Positions 52,930-64,000 of a stretch of 64,000 bases of DNA are shown here, in pieces; position 1 is the first letter of the stretch; every line of letters starts with the position of its first letter. Source of the DNA: Mixophyes australis (Eukaryota; Chordata; Amphibia; Anura; Limnodynastidae). The translations under genes and the position numbers were made by a program. The notes below the pieces were generated by a model that saw only the letters and a program-made list of their open reading frames with translations, was not told the DNA's origin and ran no database searches. The DNA lies in contig JAVHZZ010000005.1 in assembly GCA_036250195.1 (NCBI GenBank), forward strand, positions 133,167,147 to 133,231,146, in the 5' to 3' direction.

Positions 52930-53310
52930 TTACCGTAGTACAAAGAAGGGAAACTAAAATGGTGCATGGCCTACAGCACCAAACTTATCCCGGAAAGAAT
53001 CAAAGATTTTAATATGTATAGTTTGGAGCAGAGAAGGGAAAGTGGGGACATGATAGAAATTTTCAAATATATCAAGGGTTTGAACAATGCACAGGAGGGA
53101 AACATTCTTTAAAGGAAGAGAAGTACTAGAAAACGAGCACATGCAGTGAAACTGGAGGGAAGCAGGTTCAGAGGAAATTTGATGAAAAACTACTTCACCG
53201 AAAGGGTAGTTAATAAGTAGAATAGCCTCCCATCAGAGGTGGTAGCGGCTAATACAGAAGGGCAGTTGAAACATTCTTGGGATAGATATAAGAATATCCT
53301 TATAAAGAAT
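52930..53310 (+). pseudogene. LINE 3' end (CR1-like RT C-terminus)
   Basis: The plus strand reads QRRETKMVHGLQHQTYP then, after a one-base shift, ERIKDFNMYSLEQRRESGDM and IEIFKYIKGLNNAQ. This is the typical C-terminal block of CR1-like LINE reverse transcriptases (R..K...GL....Y..R...L..YSLE.RR..GD.I). A 5'-truncated old copy. Confidence 0.82.
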
Positions 53311-53469
53311 AAATGATCAAATAGGGTTTAAGGCACCATAGGTTAATAAAAAAAAAATGAACAGCAAAGCGGTTCTTATCTGCCGTCAAAATCCATGTTT
53401 CTGTTTCTAGAAACGGTAATGATGCGCGCCCCGTGTTGTTCTAAAGAACAACTCAGGAAATTGAATCAT

Positions 53470-53525
53470 CCCCTCACTTTGAAGCATTGTTTCCACACCT
53501 GCCTAAAACTTTTGCACAGGTAACA
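53470..53525 (+). mobile_element. Tc1 3'-terminal scrap
   Basis: ACACCTGCCTAAAACTTTTG followed by CACAG is the end sequence common in Tc1-like elements. The equivalent end is missing from the Tc1 remnant at 43195-44060. No transposase here. Confidence 0.55.
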
Positions 53526-53987
53526 TCTACTCAATCCAGGAGATGGAAGCCACAAACACTCTCATTGCATTCGGGTGTGTGTTAATAAAATGCTTAACGG
53601 CTGATAACCTTTCCTTACATTATACTCTTATCGCTTTAACCATAACCATAATAAAGACACGACAACTTAAGTATGGGGAAAGTAAAACTGGATTTATTGC
53701 CAGGTATGGTGGTGGAGAAATAGCAGTCCGAGTCGACATCCGCCAGGCCAACCAGGATGCCCCAAGCCTGCCAGGGGGCATCCGCAAACGGGGGAGACCA
53801 AACACCCCGAGGCGCACATATCTACCTAAACGGGGCTACTGCCCCGGGCACTACAGAACCCTCCCCTTTTCTAGGCTAACGGAAGCAACCACAAGTCAAC
53901 CCGGTCGGGAAGTACTTGTACCGAGACTAATAGCCTATTCCATTTGAAAACAGGTGGGTTAAGCATGCCCGATACCGTCATGTGCCC
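53526..53987. other. 3' region of the tyrosine-recombinase element, no frame assigned
   Basis: GC-richer sequence that continues the composition of the hydrolase gene to its right. On the minus strand it would be the 3' untranslated region. TTTATTG (inverted AATAAA-like) lies near 53694. No terminal repeat identified. Confidence 0.35.
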
Positions 53988-54600
53988 TTACCACTGGCCG
54001 TCGACTGTACTGCAATTTCCGGCCACGCCCGGATCCTCAAGAGCCGCGGCCCGCCACCACACCTGAAGAAATCCCGCTAAGCCTTTATAAATATCCTCAA
54101 CAAACAAACGCTTGTCTTCCTCACTCAGATGAAAACCATCAGACCGGTAGAGACCAGAACTCTGAAAACGTATAAGAGGATGTTGTATACGCCCTCCACC
54201 AATAGAGCGAGTGAAACGAGCAGACATCGAGTTCACCTTCTTCCATACCTCGTCAGCCACTCTGCCTTCCTTAAAATATCTCCAAGAAAACCTAGGAACT
54301 ATATCCGACCAGCATATTAACAGGTCAGACCAGGAGGCATGGACCCAAGCCAACTCCGACTGAATTACGAACTCAAACTCACGGTCCTACCTATACCCAA
54401 GTCATTTCCTCCCAGATAAATAACCAACACATGAGGCACACCACTTTTAGCAATCTCGTTTACTAACGACCTACGAAAAACCGTCCATCTTAAACCGCTA
54501 TGACCAATTCACTGAACCACAACCGACCCCGGAATAGCTGAAGTATCACCTATAGCCCTATGCAAAGCAGCCCAATGCACATACGAGAGTCCCAACACCC
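53988..54600 (-). pseudogene. SGNH-type hydrolase of a Ngaro/DIRS-like retroelement
   Basis: On the minus strand: block I VLGLSYVHWAALHRAIG near 54600-54550 (Ser in G-x-S), block III HVLVIYLGGNDLG near 54400-54425 (Asn of GGND), then MAWVHASWSDLLICWSDIVP. Block V is LYRSDGFHLSEEDKRLF near 54100-54150 (Asp and His of D-x-x-H). The last 121 codons are open; upstream the frame is broken by stops and a shift. Deuterostome Ngaro-type elements are known to carry SGNH hydrolases of unclear role. The recombinase just upstream supports this assignment. Confidence 0.75.
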
Positions 54601-55014
54601 AGATCAGCCGCGGGGTCCTGTGTTCTGTAAAAAGACAGTGACAAACAAGATCCATGTTAGCGACACAAACCAGCAACACTTTTCAGCAGCTGGAAATAGA
54701 AAAAATAAGAAGAAGAAAAAGCAAGGACCAGCATGGGCCCAAGATTCTATCCTGCACACCCATAACAGGCAACTCGGCAGTCTACCACACAAGAGGTACA
54801 CATTCACACAAGTAGAAGACAGAAACAAAGAGGGGAGCTGAAACACAAGCGAGGGTAAAACCATTAAAACCTCATGGAGCCAACAAGCCAATCATGGCCC
54901 CACTTTAGAGGGAAAAAACGGACAAAACCCTCGCGCCCTGCTTCCAAAAGCATGAGCAGCCGAAGCCCTGTGAATCCGCCCGCAGCTTCAGATCAGAAGA
55001 GGAGAAATTCAGGA

Positions 55015-55690
55015 AAGAAGAGAGGGTCCCACATAAAGTTTGTAGATATTAGTTTTCCACCTCCTAGTTCTTTATGGCGGGCTCTGACAGCCCTCCAACC
55101 GCATCAGATGTAGCGGCAACAATATGAAATGAATGCGTGCCAAACTACTCACCATCCAGACCCACAGCCGACAATGTGCGTTTAAATACCACAGAAAATT
55201 GTTACCTGGCGAGAGGAGAACCATCACCATGCACCAACCAAGGTAGCGTCCCACTCAGTCTAAAGGAGGCAAAATTTGCTGATTATCACAATAGGGAAAA
55301 CAGAGCAACCAACCCTTGTGACCATTGTAATCCAGCGCCCCCACCCCAACTTGTCAGATTTGGATTTCATCACCTTACAGCCCAGCGAGCTGTTAGATAT
55401 TACCACGTGTTGCCCGAAAGGAAGAGCTAGCTCGCTCACCCGCAGAGCGCCAAAAGTATAAAATCACAAATGCTGCGCGAAACAAAGCGACCTCGTAGCT
55501 GTCCCGAGCAATATCCGGGATCGCGGCCTCCATACTGCCTAACAAAGGGTCACTAATAGGCCATCTCTGGTCCGGATGATCCTGTCTTTCTCTCGCCCAA
55601 CCCCTGCGGGCTTTAGAGATCAAAAAACTTTTGTATAATCTATATCCCCTTTCATCCTCCTCAATTGGGGTTACCAGGTGTTACCTTGCT
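55015..55690 (-). pseudogene. Tyrosine recombinase of a Ngaro/DIRS-like retroelement
   Basis: The minus strand reads YRLYKSFLISKARRGWARER then RWPISDPLLGSMEAAIPDIA and SYEVALFRAAFVILYFW, the start of the catalytic domain. Near 55080-55140 comes THSFHIVAATSDAVGGLSEP, the H-x-x-R box in which the expected Arg reads His. Near 55030-55050 a segment with YKLYV in another frame fits the nucleophile Tyr. The first catalytic Arg region (after YFW) is garbled. Such recombinases replace integrase in DIRS/Ngaro elements. No RT was found upstream. Confidence 0.72.
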
Positions 55691-57700
55691 CGAACCTTCA
55701 CAGCCCTGGACACGACCAAAATTCTGGCGTAAACCACTTCCCATTGCAACTTAGCGAAGCATTAACTTCCCACCAGAGACCCTGACATAGTTGCTCAGAA
55801 TTACTGGATTGACAGCCCCAACTAATCCCATCATACCCCCATGCCCTCCTTCAGCAGTATCCTGGCCCAGCTTTGGACAAATGCACTACTCCTGCCAAGC
55901 CACACAATACTTTGTCCGTGTTACAGGATCACGGGCTGAATCGGACAAACCCTCCCTGTCGCTGGACAACCTGCCAGACCTAAATGCGCGTGCCTGTGAG
56001 CAGATGCCATAGGACAATGGTGCAATATCAACCTGTTCAACCGTGAAATCAGCGAGGGCGAAGTATCCTGTTACAGCCTAATTGCGCTGCCCTACTCAGG
56101 CACTATCACACCAGAACAAACCATCCGTTTTCCAACTAGCCTGTCCTCCAACGCACCCAGCTCCCCCTATTGATAAAGTCCCCAGGAGGACTAAGCTATC
56201 AGCCCAGTCGGACTGCCCCAATTCGTCGGACCAAGATGCAGCGCATCCATCCCCGACAATGACAACCCCCACACTCCTACCTGCACTCTCGTAAACCTTG
56301 CAGGAACAGATCCCAACTAAGAAATACTCCCGGGTCTCAGTACCACGATGGATACTACCTCAAGGAAGCCTGCACCCTGCTTTAGACCTCTCCACTTCCC
56401 ACTTGGTAATCCCCAGGATGGAATGAGCCTGCTCCAAAGTTACCCCCTAGAACTCAAGCACCTCAGCTATCCACGGGCCCGGGTTCATAAACCTGCCTAA
56501 GGTGATCCTACCAGGCTCGGGGACCTGTCTATCCCGATGCCCAAGTCCACCCGCTATATTGTCATACCTTCAAAATTCCGGGCCGTGACTGGGCCACCCC
56601 TTGACGGGACACAAGCCCCTACCTAAAACAAAATTTCCTTGCCCATCGAGCACTTACTGGGCTCTCTGCCCAGAAAATCTTTCAAGCAACGAGCGATGCC
56701 GTGATAGCCTGTGCCCGCACAGCCGGACCGGCGTAGGAGAGCGATCGGGCACCTAAATAAACCATCAGGAGACTGCGTATACCTTAGGTAAGCGCTTGTT
56801 CCTACTACCCCTTACCGGACCTCACCCTACGTCTAGCACAGCTTCCCCGATCGTTAAACCACATTGCAGCACTTCTCCGGGAGCGTAATTCACAGCCGCA
56901 CCCTGCGGCCCTAACGGGTGTTGCATCAGTCCAAACTGTCCTGCCCCTGCTTAGGAACCACCCTACCGAGAAAACCACCGAGGCCCGGCAAGCAAGGGAT
57001 TTGGAAATTCGCCGCACATCCGCCCCAACGCAAACTACCCGTGAACTTTGCCGTATAACCTCGTGAACTAAACTGGAGGGTTTCAAGAGTGCTCCCGCGG
57101 TCGCCTAGAAAACCACTTCTAACTGGAGTGTGTACCGCTCAAGCCATCGGCTCATGCGAACCACCCTAATTGGTACCCCTACCTTCTGGGCCAGAGAAGG
57201 GGGGGGGGGGGGGGCGATTCCTTGCTCCTGCCCACTACCTGACTTGTCACCAGGCTATACCGGGGTATCCTCCCTCCACTTTGCAATTGCGAACCTACCC
57301 ACCACATGCAAGTATAAACTCTAACCTAGAGAAATCAAGGCAATGCTAGAGCAGCGCACCATCCCCACCCCTGTGCAATGAGAACCTCCCTAACACCAGC
57401 CCGTCGACTCAGCGCCCAATAAGCCTCGCATGTTCCCAATTGCTTGCGCAAATACGTAACAAGTTTCTGAGGGAAGTCCCCGGAGCTAAAGATGCCAAAC
57501 TGAAATATAACCATCAGAACAAAGGCAGTAACCAGGTATTTCATACATATTAATCTCACCTTGCAAAATGGAAACCGCCCTCAGGGCCGCCAAACTGACC
57601 TTCCACTATTGAATGTGCTGAGGTATGTCCATCACATCTCACAGACCCGTCAAACCGGTCCACTAAGGGTGCTCCGGCATTCCCCTTCCACATAGCAGCT
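55691..57700 (-). other. GC-rich, coding-like but unassigned part of the same element (?)
   Basis: Higher GC and fewer A-runs than the flanks, with minus-strand frames of 60-90 codons. One of these begins MKYLVTAFVLMVIFQFG near 57542 and resembles a signal peptide. No RT, RNase H or Gag motif could be recognised, so a large deletion of RT is likely if this belongs to the recombinase element. A run of 16 G lies at 57199-57214. Confidence 0.35.
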
Positions 57701-60009
57701 CCCATCCCTATGAGCTGCATCTGTTACCAGTACAAAATGAAGTGTAAGAAATATGCATACATATACTGATATACTCAGAGTACCTGGAGATGTGACCGTA
57801 CAAAAGTTACACATCACAATTATATTATGGACAGTCCACCATCACATATAATTCCATATAAGTTCAGCAGAGATTCTGATACACACTTGCAAATCTTGTC
57901 ACCAAGGCATCAATGAGCCGTCTATTGATATGATCCCCAATGGGCCCGTCCCTACCTGTTGTATAAGCAATTGGCTCATGTAAAATGACATATGGTACTG
58001 AAACGGGTAGAGATTACACATCCGGGACACTGACTCTGCTGGCATCAAGCAGAGGTGTAGCATCACAAGAGCTTACACCTGTGGTGGAGGGGGGGGGATG
58101 TTGGCAGAAAAATTGGAACAGGCCCTGCATGTGGCACCCCTTCCCCCGCCTGCAGACAGTGGGCACACTGAACCGTGGTCACCGCTCCCAGTGAGGGGGG
58201 GGAGGGGAGCACAACCTGATTAAATGTTTGCAAATCAGTATCCCCCTTCAAAACCCATAGGCGGGGACAGACTAAGTAGCATCCCAATGTATGAAAGCTA
58301 TAGACAGTACCTTAAACGAACAGATCCGTGAAAATAAACCCCTTTATATTGACCTTGAGGTAAATACATAAAACAGTTCACCTGTCCCCTTATTGCCATG
58401 AGCTATGTGTCTGTCTAGATGAACAAATAAAATGAGGCAAGTAGAAAAAACCCAGGCTGTGTGCAACAGGCTTCTGAACTGAATCTGTCTGTGCCTGCAT
58501 TATCTAAATTGATAGATAAGAGCTGGTGGGGGGGAAGGGAATCCTTGCTGCAAGCTGAGTGCAAAGTTTGCTATCACCTAACATATTAATTAACCTGCAC
58601 ATGCCCACACATGTATTCTATAACCACTGCCCACATATAACTGAATAGCTGGAAGGGAGAAGAAAAAGCACAGAGGAAAATGATGAAGACTAGCATAGGG
58701 ACTATAAAATTTTTTAGCTGAGAACAAAACCCTCTTGGAAATACCATAGCCATTATAACTATACAGCCATAATAGCACACCTAGCTCTGTGCATCCTGCA
58801 GACCAACACCTGAACTCAATCAAAGTACGTTCTAGTGTGAAAACTCTAAGGAAGGGGAGACTGACTTGAAAGAGGGCAAGAACATACAGTTATGTGGAAC
58901 TAAACAGGGAGGAAAAAGAAAGAAATAAAAATATAAAGCAGCAAAGACAGGAGGGGTAGAGAATAAGGAAGGGAAAATGACTATACTAAAGGGAGAAAGA
59001 CACAGGATGTGAAATACAATGAAAAATGCAGCAGCTGACAGTAATACAGGGGGATACTCATCCACAACGTCCAGCAGCCTTAAGATAAAGATTCTTCTCT
59101 GCCCATTCCAGATATAACCTCCATAACTCCTCCCCATGACTCATCCGGACGTCATGAGCAGACCACACAAATTAACCCCCAGAGTACCAATACAGTTCAA
59201 TACAGCCTTAGCTTTTATTATCCCTCGAGCTTAGATACAGCCCTCTGTTCTTATTACCTTTGAACATGATTTTGAATGTGACTGGTTAACTTTGAACCCA
59301 GCTACAGCCTCATGATAGAGGTATATACATACTTATCCAAGCACGATATTATAAGTTTTTATTTCTACTTCCCTCTCTTAAAAATGGTCTATTTGTTGTT
59401 CACTTGAATATTGTTGGTTGCTAGATCACATTAAGGTGAAAAAAGGTCTGACATGTATTCAGACTGCAACAGAATCACCTGCAATTTTAATGAGGTTGTG
59501 TAGACTTTTTATATCAAGTGTATATAATCCTCCACGCCACTCAAAAGCTTTGAATTACTCATAATACTGTTAAATTAGTTGTTATAAAATCACATTGTGC
59601 AAATTCATTCTGTAGTGAGGTGCAGCACGTAATTAGTTAAGGAAATGTGCTGTGCTTCTACTAGCTATATACACAGTCACCGCTATTTACTTATTTACAT
59701 TATTTCAACTATCACATTAATCTGGATAAATGTTTCACAATTTTATGGCCCATTTTCCTGCAAACCTAAAAATATTAATTTTCAAGGAGCCAAATGATTA
59801 AAGCGGAAGGGATTACACATTCATTTGTAACTAGCTCAGTCTGCTAAACATACGTGCCTTTATCTTGCGCATCACAGCAATGCAGCCTAATAGATATACG
59901 TTTTATCCTAGACAACCGATTCTTGCTACGCCTCAGTAAAGGAGTAGCTCAGTAACAATTATCAATATCAATCTGATCTTGGTACCCTAGCTTTCTTCTC
60001 GATGTCTTT
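57701..60009. other. No gene seen
   Basis: Mixed to AT-rich DNA with G-runs near 58088 and 58195, without long frames, terminal repeats or RNA genes. From 59200 it has the even AT-rich texture of unique host DNA. Confidence 0.5.
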
Positions 60010-60326
60010 GTGCCCACCCCTCTCAGCTAAGGGTGAGGCAGAACCAGCAGTGACGATTAAGCCAGCGTTCAGGAAACGCCCCCTGGAGGACGCTGTGACC
60101 GTTAGAGGATATGATCCTGTGTTGCGTTGCTACGGCGGGAGGAGGTAGTGTGTCCTGTGGGGCGCTCCGTACAGGGGGACGGGAAGGAGTCAGTGGAGAA
60201 TCACACGAACGCTTTAGTTATTCAGGGAAAACCGTGTGCGTATGGCCATCGCAAGAGCACGGCGAGTGTGTTCTGAGTGACAGGGGAAAGAAACGGAGTA
60301 TGGCGAAACTGCGGGGACAGTGACAG
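60010..60326 (+). promoter_or_regulatory. CpG-rich segment ending in a splice donor: candidate host promoter and first exon
   Basis: A sharp local rise in CpG (GTTGCGTTGCTACGGCGGGA, CACACGAACGC, AGCACGGCGAG, AAACGGAGTATGGCGAAACT) stands between AT-rich flanks. It ends GGGGACAGTGACAG|GTGAGC, a consensus 5' splice site at 60326/60327. Short CpG islands with such donors are typical of vertebrate first exons, often untranslated. No downstream exon could be confirmed, so gene identity and start of transcription are unknown. Confidence 0.4.
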
Positions 60327-63300
60327 GTGAGCGGGGCACTGGTTGTGTAAGTGAGGCTTATGGAGGAGATGTAAACTGCTCTATGATGTGTCGTTATCTT
60401 TATAAATGCCGTACAGTATTACGAGGCAAACACGGCGAATAGTAATGTCCTTGAAACGCGATGTTTGCGTTTCCGTCGGTTTTGCTATTCAGGTTTTAGT
60501 CAATTATATCAGGTTGCTATTATTCAAGTTGCTATTCAATTAAATCACTGGTGGTGTTGCAGGGTCTCCTTAGGCTGCCTTGGAGTTTGCAACAGACAGA
60601 CACAGTAGTATGTAGTGTTGTGTTTTAAAGCAAATTGAAATAGCAGCTCGGAATCCGGTATACCTAAAGTTCCCTTCGTTTTTGCTATGGTTCTATGTTC
60701 AGTTGTCTCCTCTCTAGTGTTCTGTAGAATACATTTTTTTGCAAAGCTTTCCTTAAGGCAAACCTGGTATAACATTATGGATTGATATTTACTCTTTCTG
60801 TACCACTAGCGTTTGCTGGCATTTATTAATCGGTATAAACAAGATCGGAATATTTAACTTTTTACACATTTAATAAACTTTAGTCAGACTAGCAACTGCT
60901 ACAAGTTCTGATTTGTTAATTATTGTAAATATTTTTTATTCTTGATAATGGGCTTCCACTGTTTCCTTGTTATCACTTAATGTTTTGTCAATCCCTGAAG
61001 TTCCTGGCCTATTATCTTTGCTGTAAAGCATTTTATTATTTATAGGTTTTATTGCTATGTATTTAATAGCCTATAAAATTGGTAAAATAATTCGCTCTCA
61101 ACATTGCTTAAAGGAGCTGTTATAGACAGTTTAACATGCTTGTGTGTGACAGTGACATTTGCCAATTGCCAAAACGTCAAATGTGTTTAGTGAAATGGTG
61201 CCACTAAACTATTGTTCTTTCCATTGAGTTGGTTTTGTACAAATTATTTGTGTGATGACATCTCACCACCATATGTGAAGTTCTTTCAAGTTGGACATTC
61301 TAACCTTTCAGACTGAAATAAATACTTGTTTTCTTTTGCTTATTTTTTATTTATGTTTAGGAGAGATGTGTTATATAGACATGGCTTATACATTTAGTTT
61401 TTGTTGTCGCTGCTTATTGCTGTGTTTGTTTTTATTTCAATTAGTGTTTTTCCCTGAATGTAGTAAATTTTAAATTTGTTTCAACATATAACCTCTTCAT
61501 ATGGAATCCCTGTTTCGCAACAATTTAATAGTTTCCTATAGCTGCTCTGTTATGTTGTAAAGCTGCAGAAATTTAGGTCTGAAGTAATGAGAGTTTAAGT
61601 CATGAATCATGTGTTGTGGCAACTGGTAAAAAAACTTTACAAATCCAGCTTTAAAAATGAGTAATGTCGAGAAACAGCGTGGCATTTTTGCCACTTCCTA
61701 TTTTGTTAGTGTATTTAGGACTGATTATTTTGTTTTGGTTGTTTTAGCTCTGTAGAATGAAAATTTAGAATTGTCACTAGTTAGTGGTCTCCATTTTAAG
61801 GTTTAACTTCTAGATTTTCTTGTTATCGTTCCCCAAATGAATAGCTTTTTGTCTGTATTTAATATCCTCTAATTCAGCTTTAGAAGATTTTTATGGTTCT
61901 TGATGGAAATTGAATTGTAAGAACCCTTATTATGTAGTATAGACATGACAGTGCTATATATTTTTTTCAGACACTGTTTATCTTTGTGCCCCTACCACTG
62001 TAAATTTCTGACATGTTTTTTTTTTTTTAAAAAAAATATAGCTTGGTAAAGCTGTGAAATGTGTGATTTAATTTGCTGGGTTCAACACTCTTTACATACA
62101 GGAAATATGAAGATCATTTGTGTCCCTGCCCCCAGCTTCTTGCTGCAGTGCATACAAGTCATGTAAATAATATCTGGATCCCTGAGTAAGTCATCTCTAA
62201 TTATATCTTCTGAGACTCGTAGTTATCCATGACCTGGACCTAGGTCTACATAGTACAGATAGATGGATAGATTTTCTCAAATGTCATTTAGACCATTGCT
62301 TTGATGTACTATGTTTCATATAGGAACAACATGAAGAACTCTGTTGGTCCCATTGTCCTCTATGGGCATAGCATGTGACTGCCATGAACCTTATTTGACC
62401 TTCTGATCTTATCTGTTGTTCTTATAATGGGTTCCAGGCCTCTCTGAAATGTTACAACACAGGTACTTTATAGGATGCCAATCTTTTCCAAATATAAACA
62501 TTCCCCAGGCCTTTGAATTTGATTCAGTATTGGGGCATTTCATATAAAGTAATCCAATGCAAATTACTTTACCGTTTTCTTTTATTCTCTGCACACTTTT
62601 ATTACTATACGAAAAGGTCTCCAATCTACATTCTTTTTTTTTTTTTTAAATCTCATGTAGATTTTGATTTGTAAGTGTTTGAAAATGTAAAAAATCCGCA
62701 AAGATGGTATTTGTGAGTATACAAAAACTTTCGTTAAGCCAGGTTTGAGATATTTTGATACATTTTCATATGTGTCTAGAATATACTTAATGTACTGTCT
62801 GTTTTTGAGTGTACAACTCAGAATTAGTGGAGCAAAGTTAAGAGATGGTTTGGATGAACGATCAACTCTGAGTGATTCTAAAGTATGCCTGCAAATAATG
62901 TGTATGCCTACAAGTCCAAAGTGCCATTTAGATGAATGCATCAACAGTCCAGGTGCTCATCAGGTGAACAAATTGGTTTATGAGATGATAGTGTTATATA
63001 CAAACAGTGGGCCTCAGTTTTTTTGAAAATGTAAAAGGATAATGGCACGTGTTATAAATGTTACCATACACATGCTATCGCCATATATTGTTCCGGGGTG
63101 GTCTTATTTGCCATCATGCTTTTCATACTTTTCTGCCTAAATCACACCTACATCAGTCTTTTACATTATTTTAAATAAAATACAACTCAGAGTTTTTTGT
63201 ACAATAGTTACTGTATTAAGGCGGTATAAAACCCAAAATCACAATGCAGATATATATCTATGAAATAGTATCTTTACTTATGCAATTTTATAACATATCT

Positions 63301-64000
63301 TCAATAGCCTAATCTTACAACAAACCTGTACATTAACTTATGTCACTGATTTATTCATAAATGTGTAGAAATACCATCTTCATGTATGTGCCTGCGCATG
63401 TGTGTGTGTTCCAGATTCCATTACAATTCCCAACACAACTTACTCTGCACAGTAGTCTTACAACTCCTATTATCATAAACCATACTACAACTCCTTTCAT
63501 ACTATTCCTATAATCATGTACAGAACTAGAACTTCTCCTCTACTATTCCTATCACACAGTGCTAAAATTCCATCAAGCACAGTATTACAGTATTACAGCT
63601 CTGCTTCCAGTATAAATTACTGCACCACTGCTCCATTTAGAAACTATTACATACAGTGCAAACTCCACTGCTCTAAGAACAAATGATCATGCCAAGTCCA
63701 AACATCATTGTTCTCGACATAACTATGCACTGCACAACCTCTTATCAAACTGCAATCATAATTCATACATTTTAATTTTTCACATTTTAATGTTCTCTTA
63801 TCTCTATATGAATATGTACAGCATTCGTTTATTCTTAGCTTTGTTTGTCTCTGGTATGGAATCAAATTTGAGAGGCTGTGTCCAGACAAAGTCTGGTCTT
63901 TGCATCCGTTTGTAGTGGAGATTTCTTAATGGAAACCTTTATAAAAAGTCCTGAAGTTTGTCAACACTTTCTGTGAATAGCATTGAACATTGAAAACACA
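60327..64000. other. Intron-like or intergenic sequence, no gene seen
   Basis: AT-rich, with T- and A-runs (62018-62038, 62635-62650). There are no long frames, and no transposon family could be recognised. If 60010-60326 is a first exon, this would be its first intron. Confidence 0.5.

Noticed and set aside
57199..57214. G16 run as a quadruplex regulatory site
   Set aside because: A single uninterrupted homopolymer in decayed DNA; length is also unreliable in sequencing.
60111..60323. 70-codon frame in the CpG-rich segment
   Set aside because: Low-complexity Gly/Ser-rich peptide, no domain, stop just before the splice donor; more likely untranslated exon sequence.
62102..62193. Possible small exon (TTTACATACAG|GAAATATGAAG ... 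CCTGA|GTAAGT)
   Set aside because: Splice-like borders but only a 19-codon frame with a stop inside; such pairs are frequent by chance in 3.6 kb.

Overview
The window looks like vertebrate genomic DNA, most likely from an amphibian (frog). The reasons are the mix of chromodomain Ty3/gypsy elements, gammaretrovirus-like endogenous retroviruses (ERVs), a Harbinger element with a spliced Myb-like gene, L1/Tx-like and CR1/L2-like LINEs, a tRNA-type SINE, Tc1 remnants and a tyrosine-recombinase retroelement carrying an SGNH hydrolase. The organism call is inference, since no host protein-coding gene could be named. Nearly everything up to about 57.5 kb is transposable-element sequence, much of it nested. 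The last 4 kb is the only part that looks like ordinary host DNA.

Region 1-27 kb is a deep nest. A minus-strand gypsy element (Gypsy-A, about 1517-26527) is split twice. Its reverse transcriptase (RT) region holds a nearly full-length plus-strand Gypsy-B (4076-10669, TSD gatat). Gypsy-B's 5' LTR itself contains a 669-bp solo LTR (TSD ctctg). The 5' LTR of Gypsy-A holds ERV-1 (11851-25639, TSD gaag), with gag, pro-pol and env all recognisable but broken. The 3' LTR of ERV-1 is split by a Harbinger element (20743-25032). Inside that lies an intact-looking three-exon Myb/SANT-like gene, a MITE with matching ends, and only the tail of the transposase. The window opens inside a further gypsy element (Gypsy-C, minus) that sits in another copy of the ERV LTR.

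Region 27-40 kb holds a foldback element (28611-28960) and Gypsy-D (29896-36473, TSD gtggt). Gypsy-D's integrase is interrupted by a 5'-truncated L1-type LINE with an 18-bp target duplication. A 33-bp minisatellite, a 166-bp MITE and a SINE with a 12-bp TSD follow.

Region 40-53 kb holds a minus-strand LINE split by a 1.8-kb near-palindrome (41188-42995), a Tc1 remnant with an internal inversion, and ERV-2 (about 44.1-52.9 kb, minus). ERV-2 is a relative of ERV-1 that has lost most of pol. It is interrupted by two solo gypsy LTRs (45353-47124, TSD catat; 51495-52181, TSD acaag) and a 175-bp MITE (TSD taa).

Region 53-57.7 kb holds a LINE 3' end, a Tc1 end, and minus-strand remains of a Ngaro/DIRS-like tyrosine-recombinase element with an SGNH-type hydrolase. 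At 60.0-60.33 kb a short CpG-rich segment ends in a consensus splice donor and may be the first exon and promoter of a host gene transcribed rightwards. The AT-rich sequence after it shows no further coding signal.
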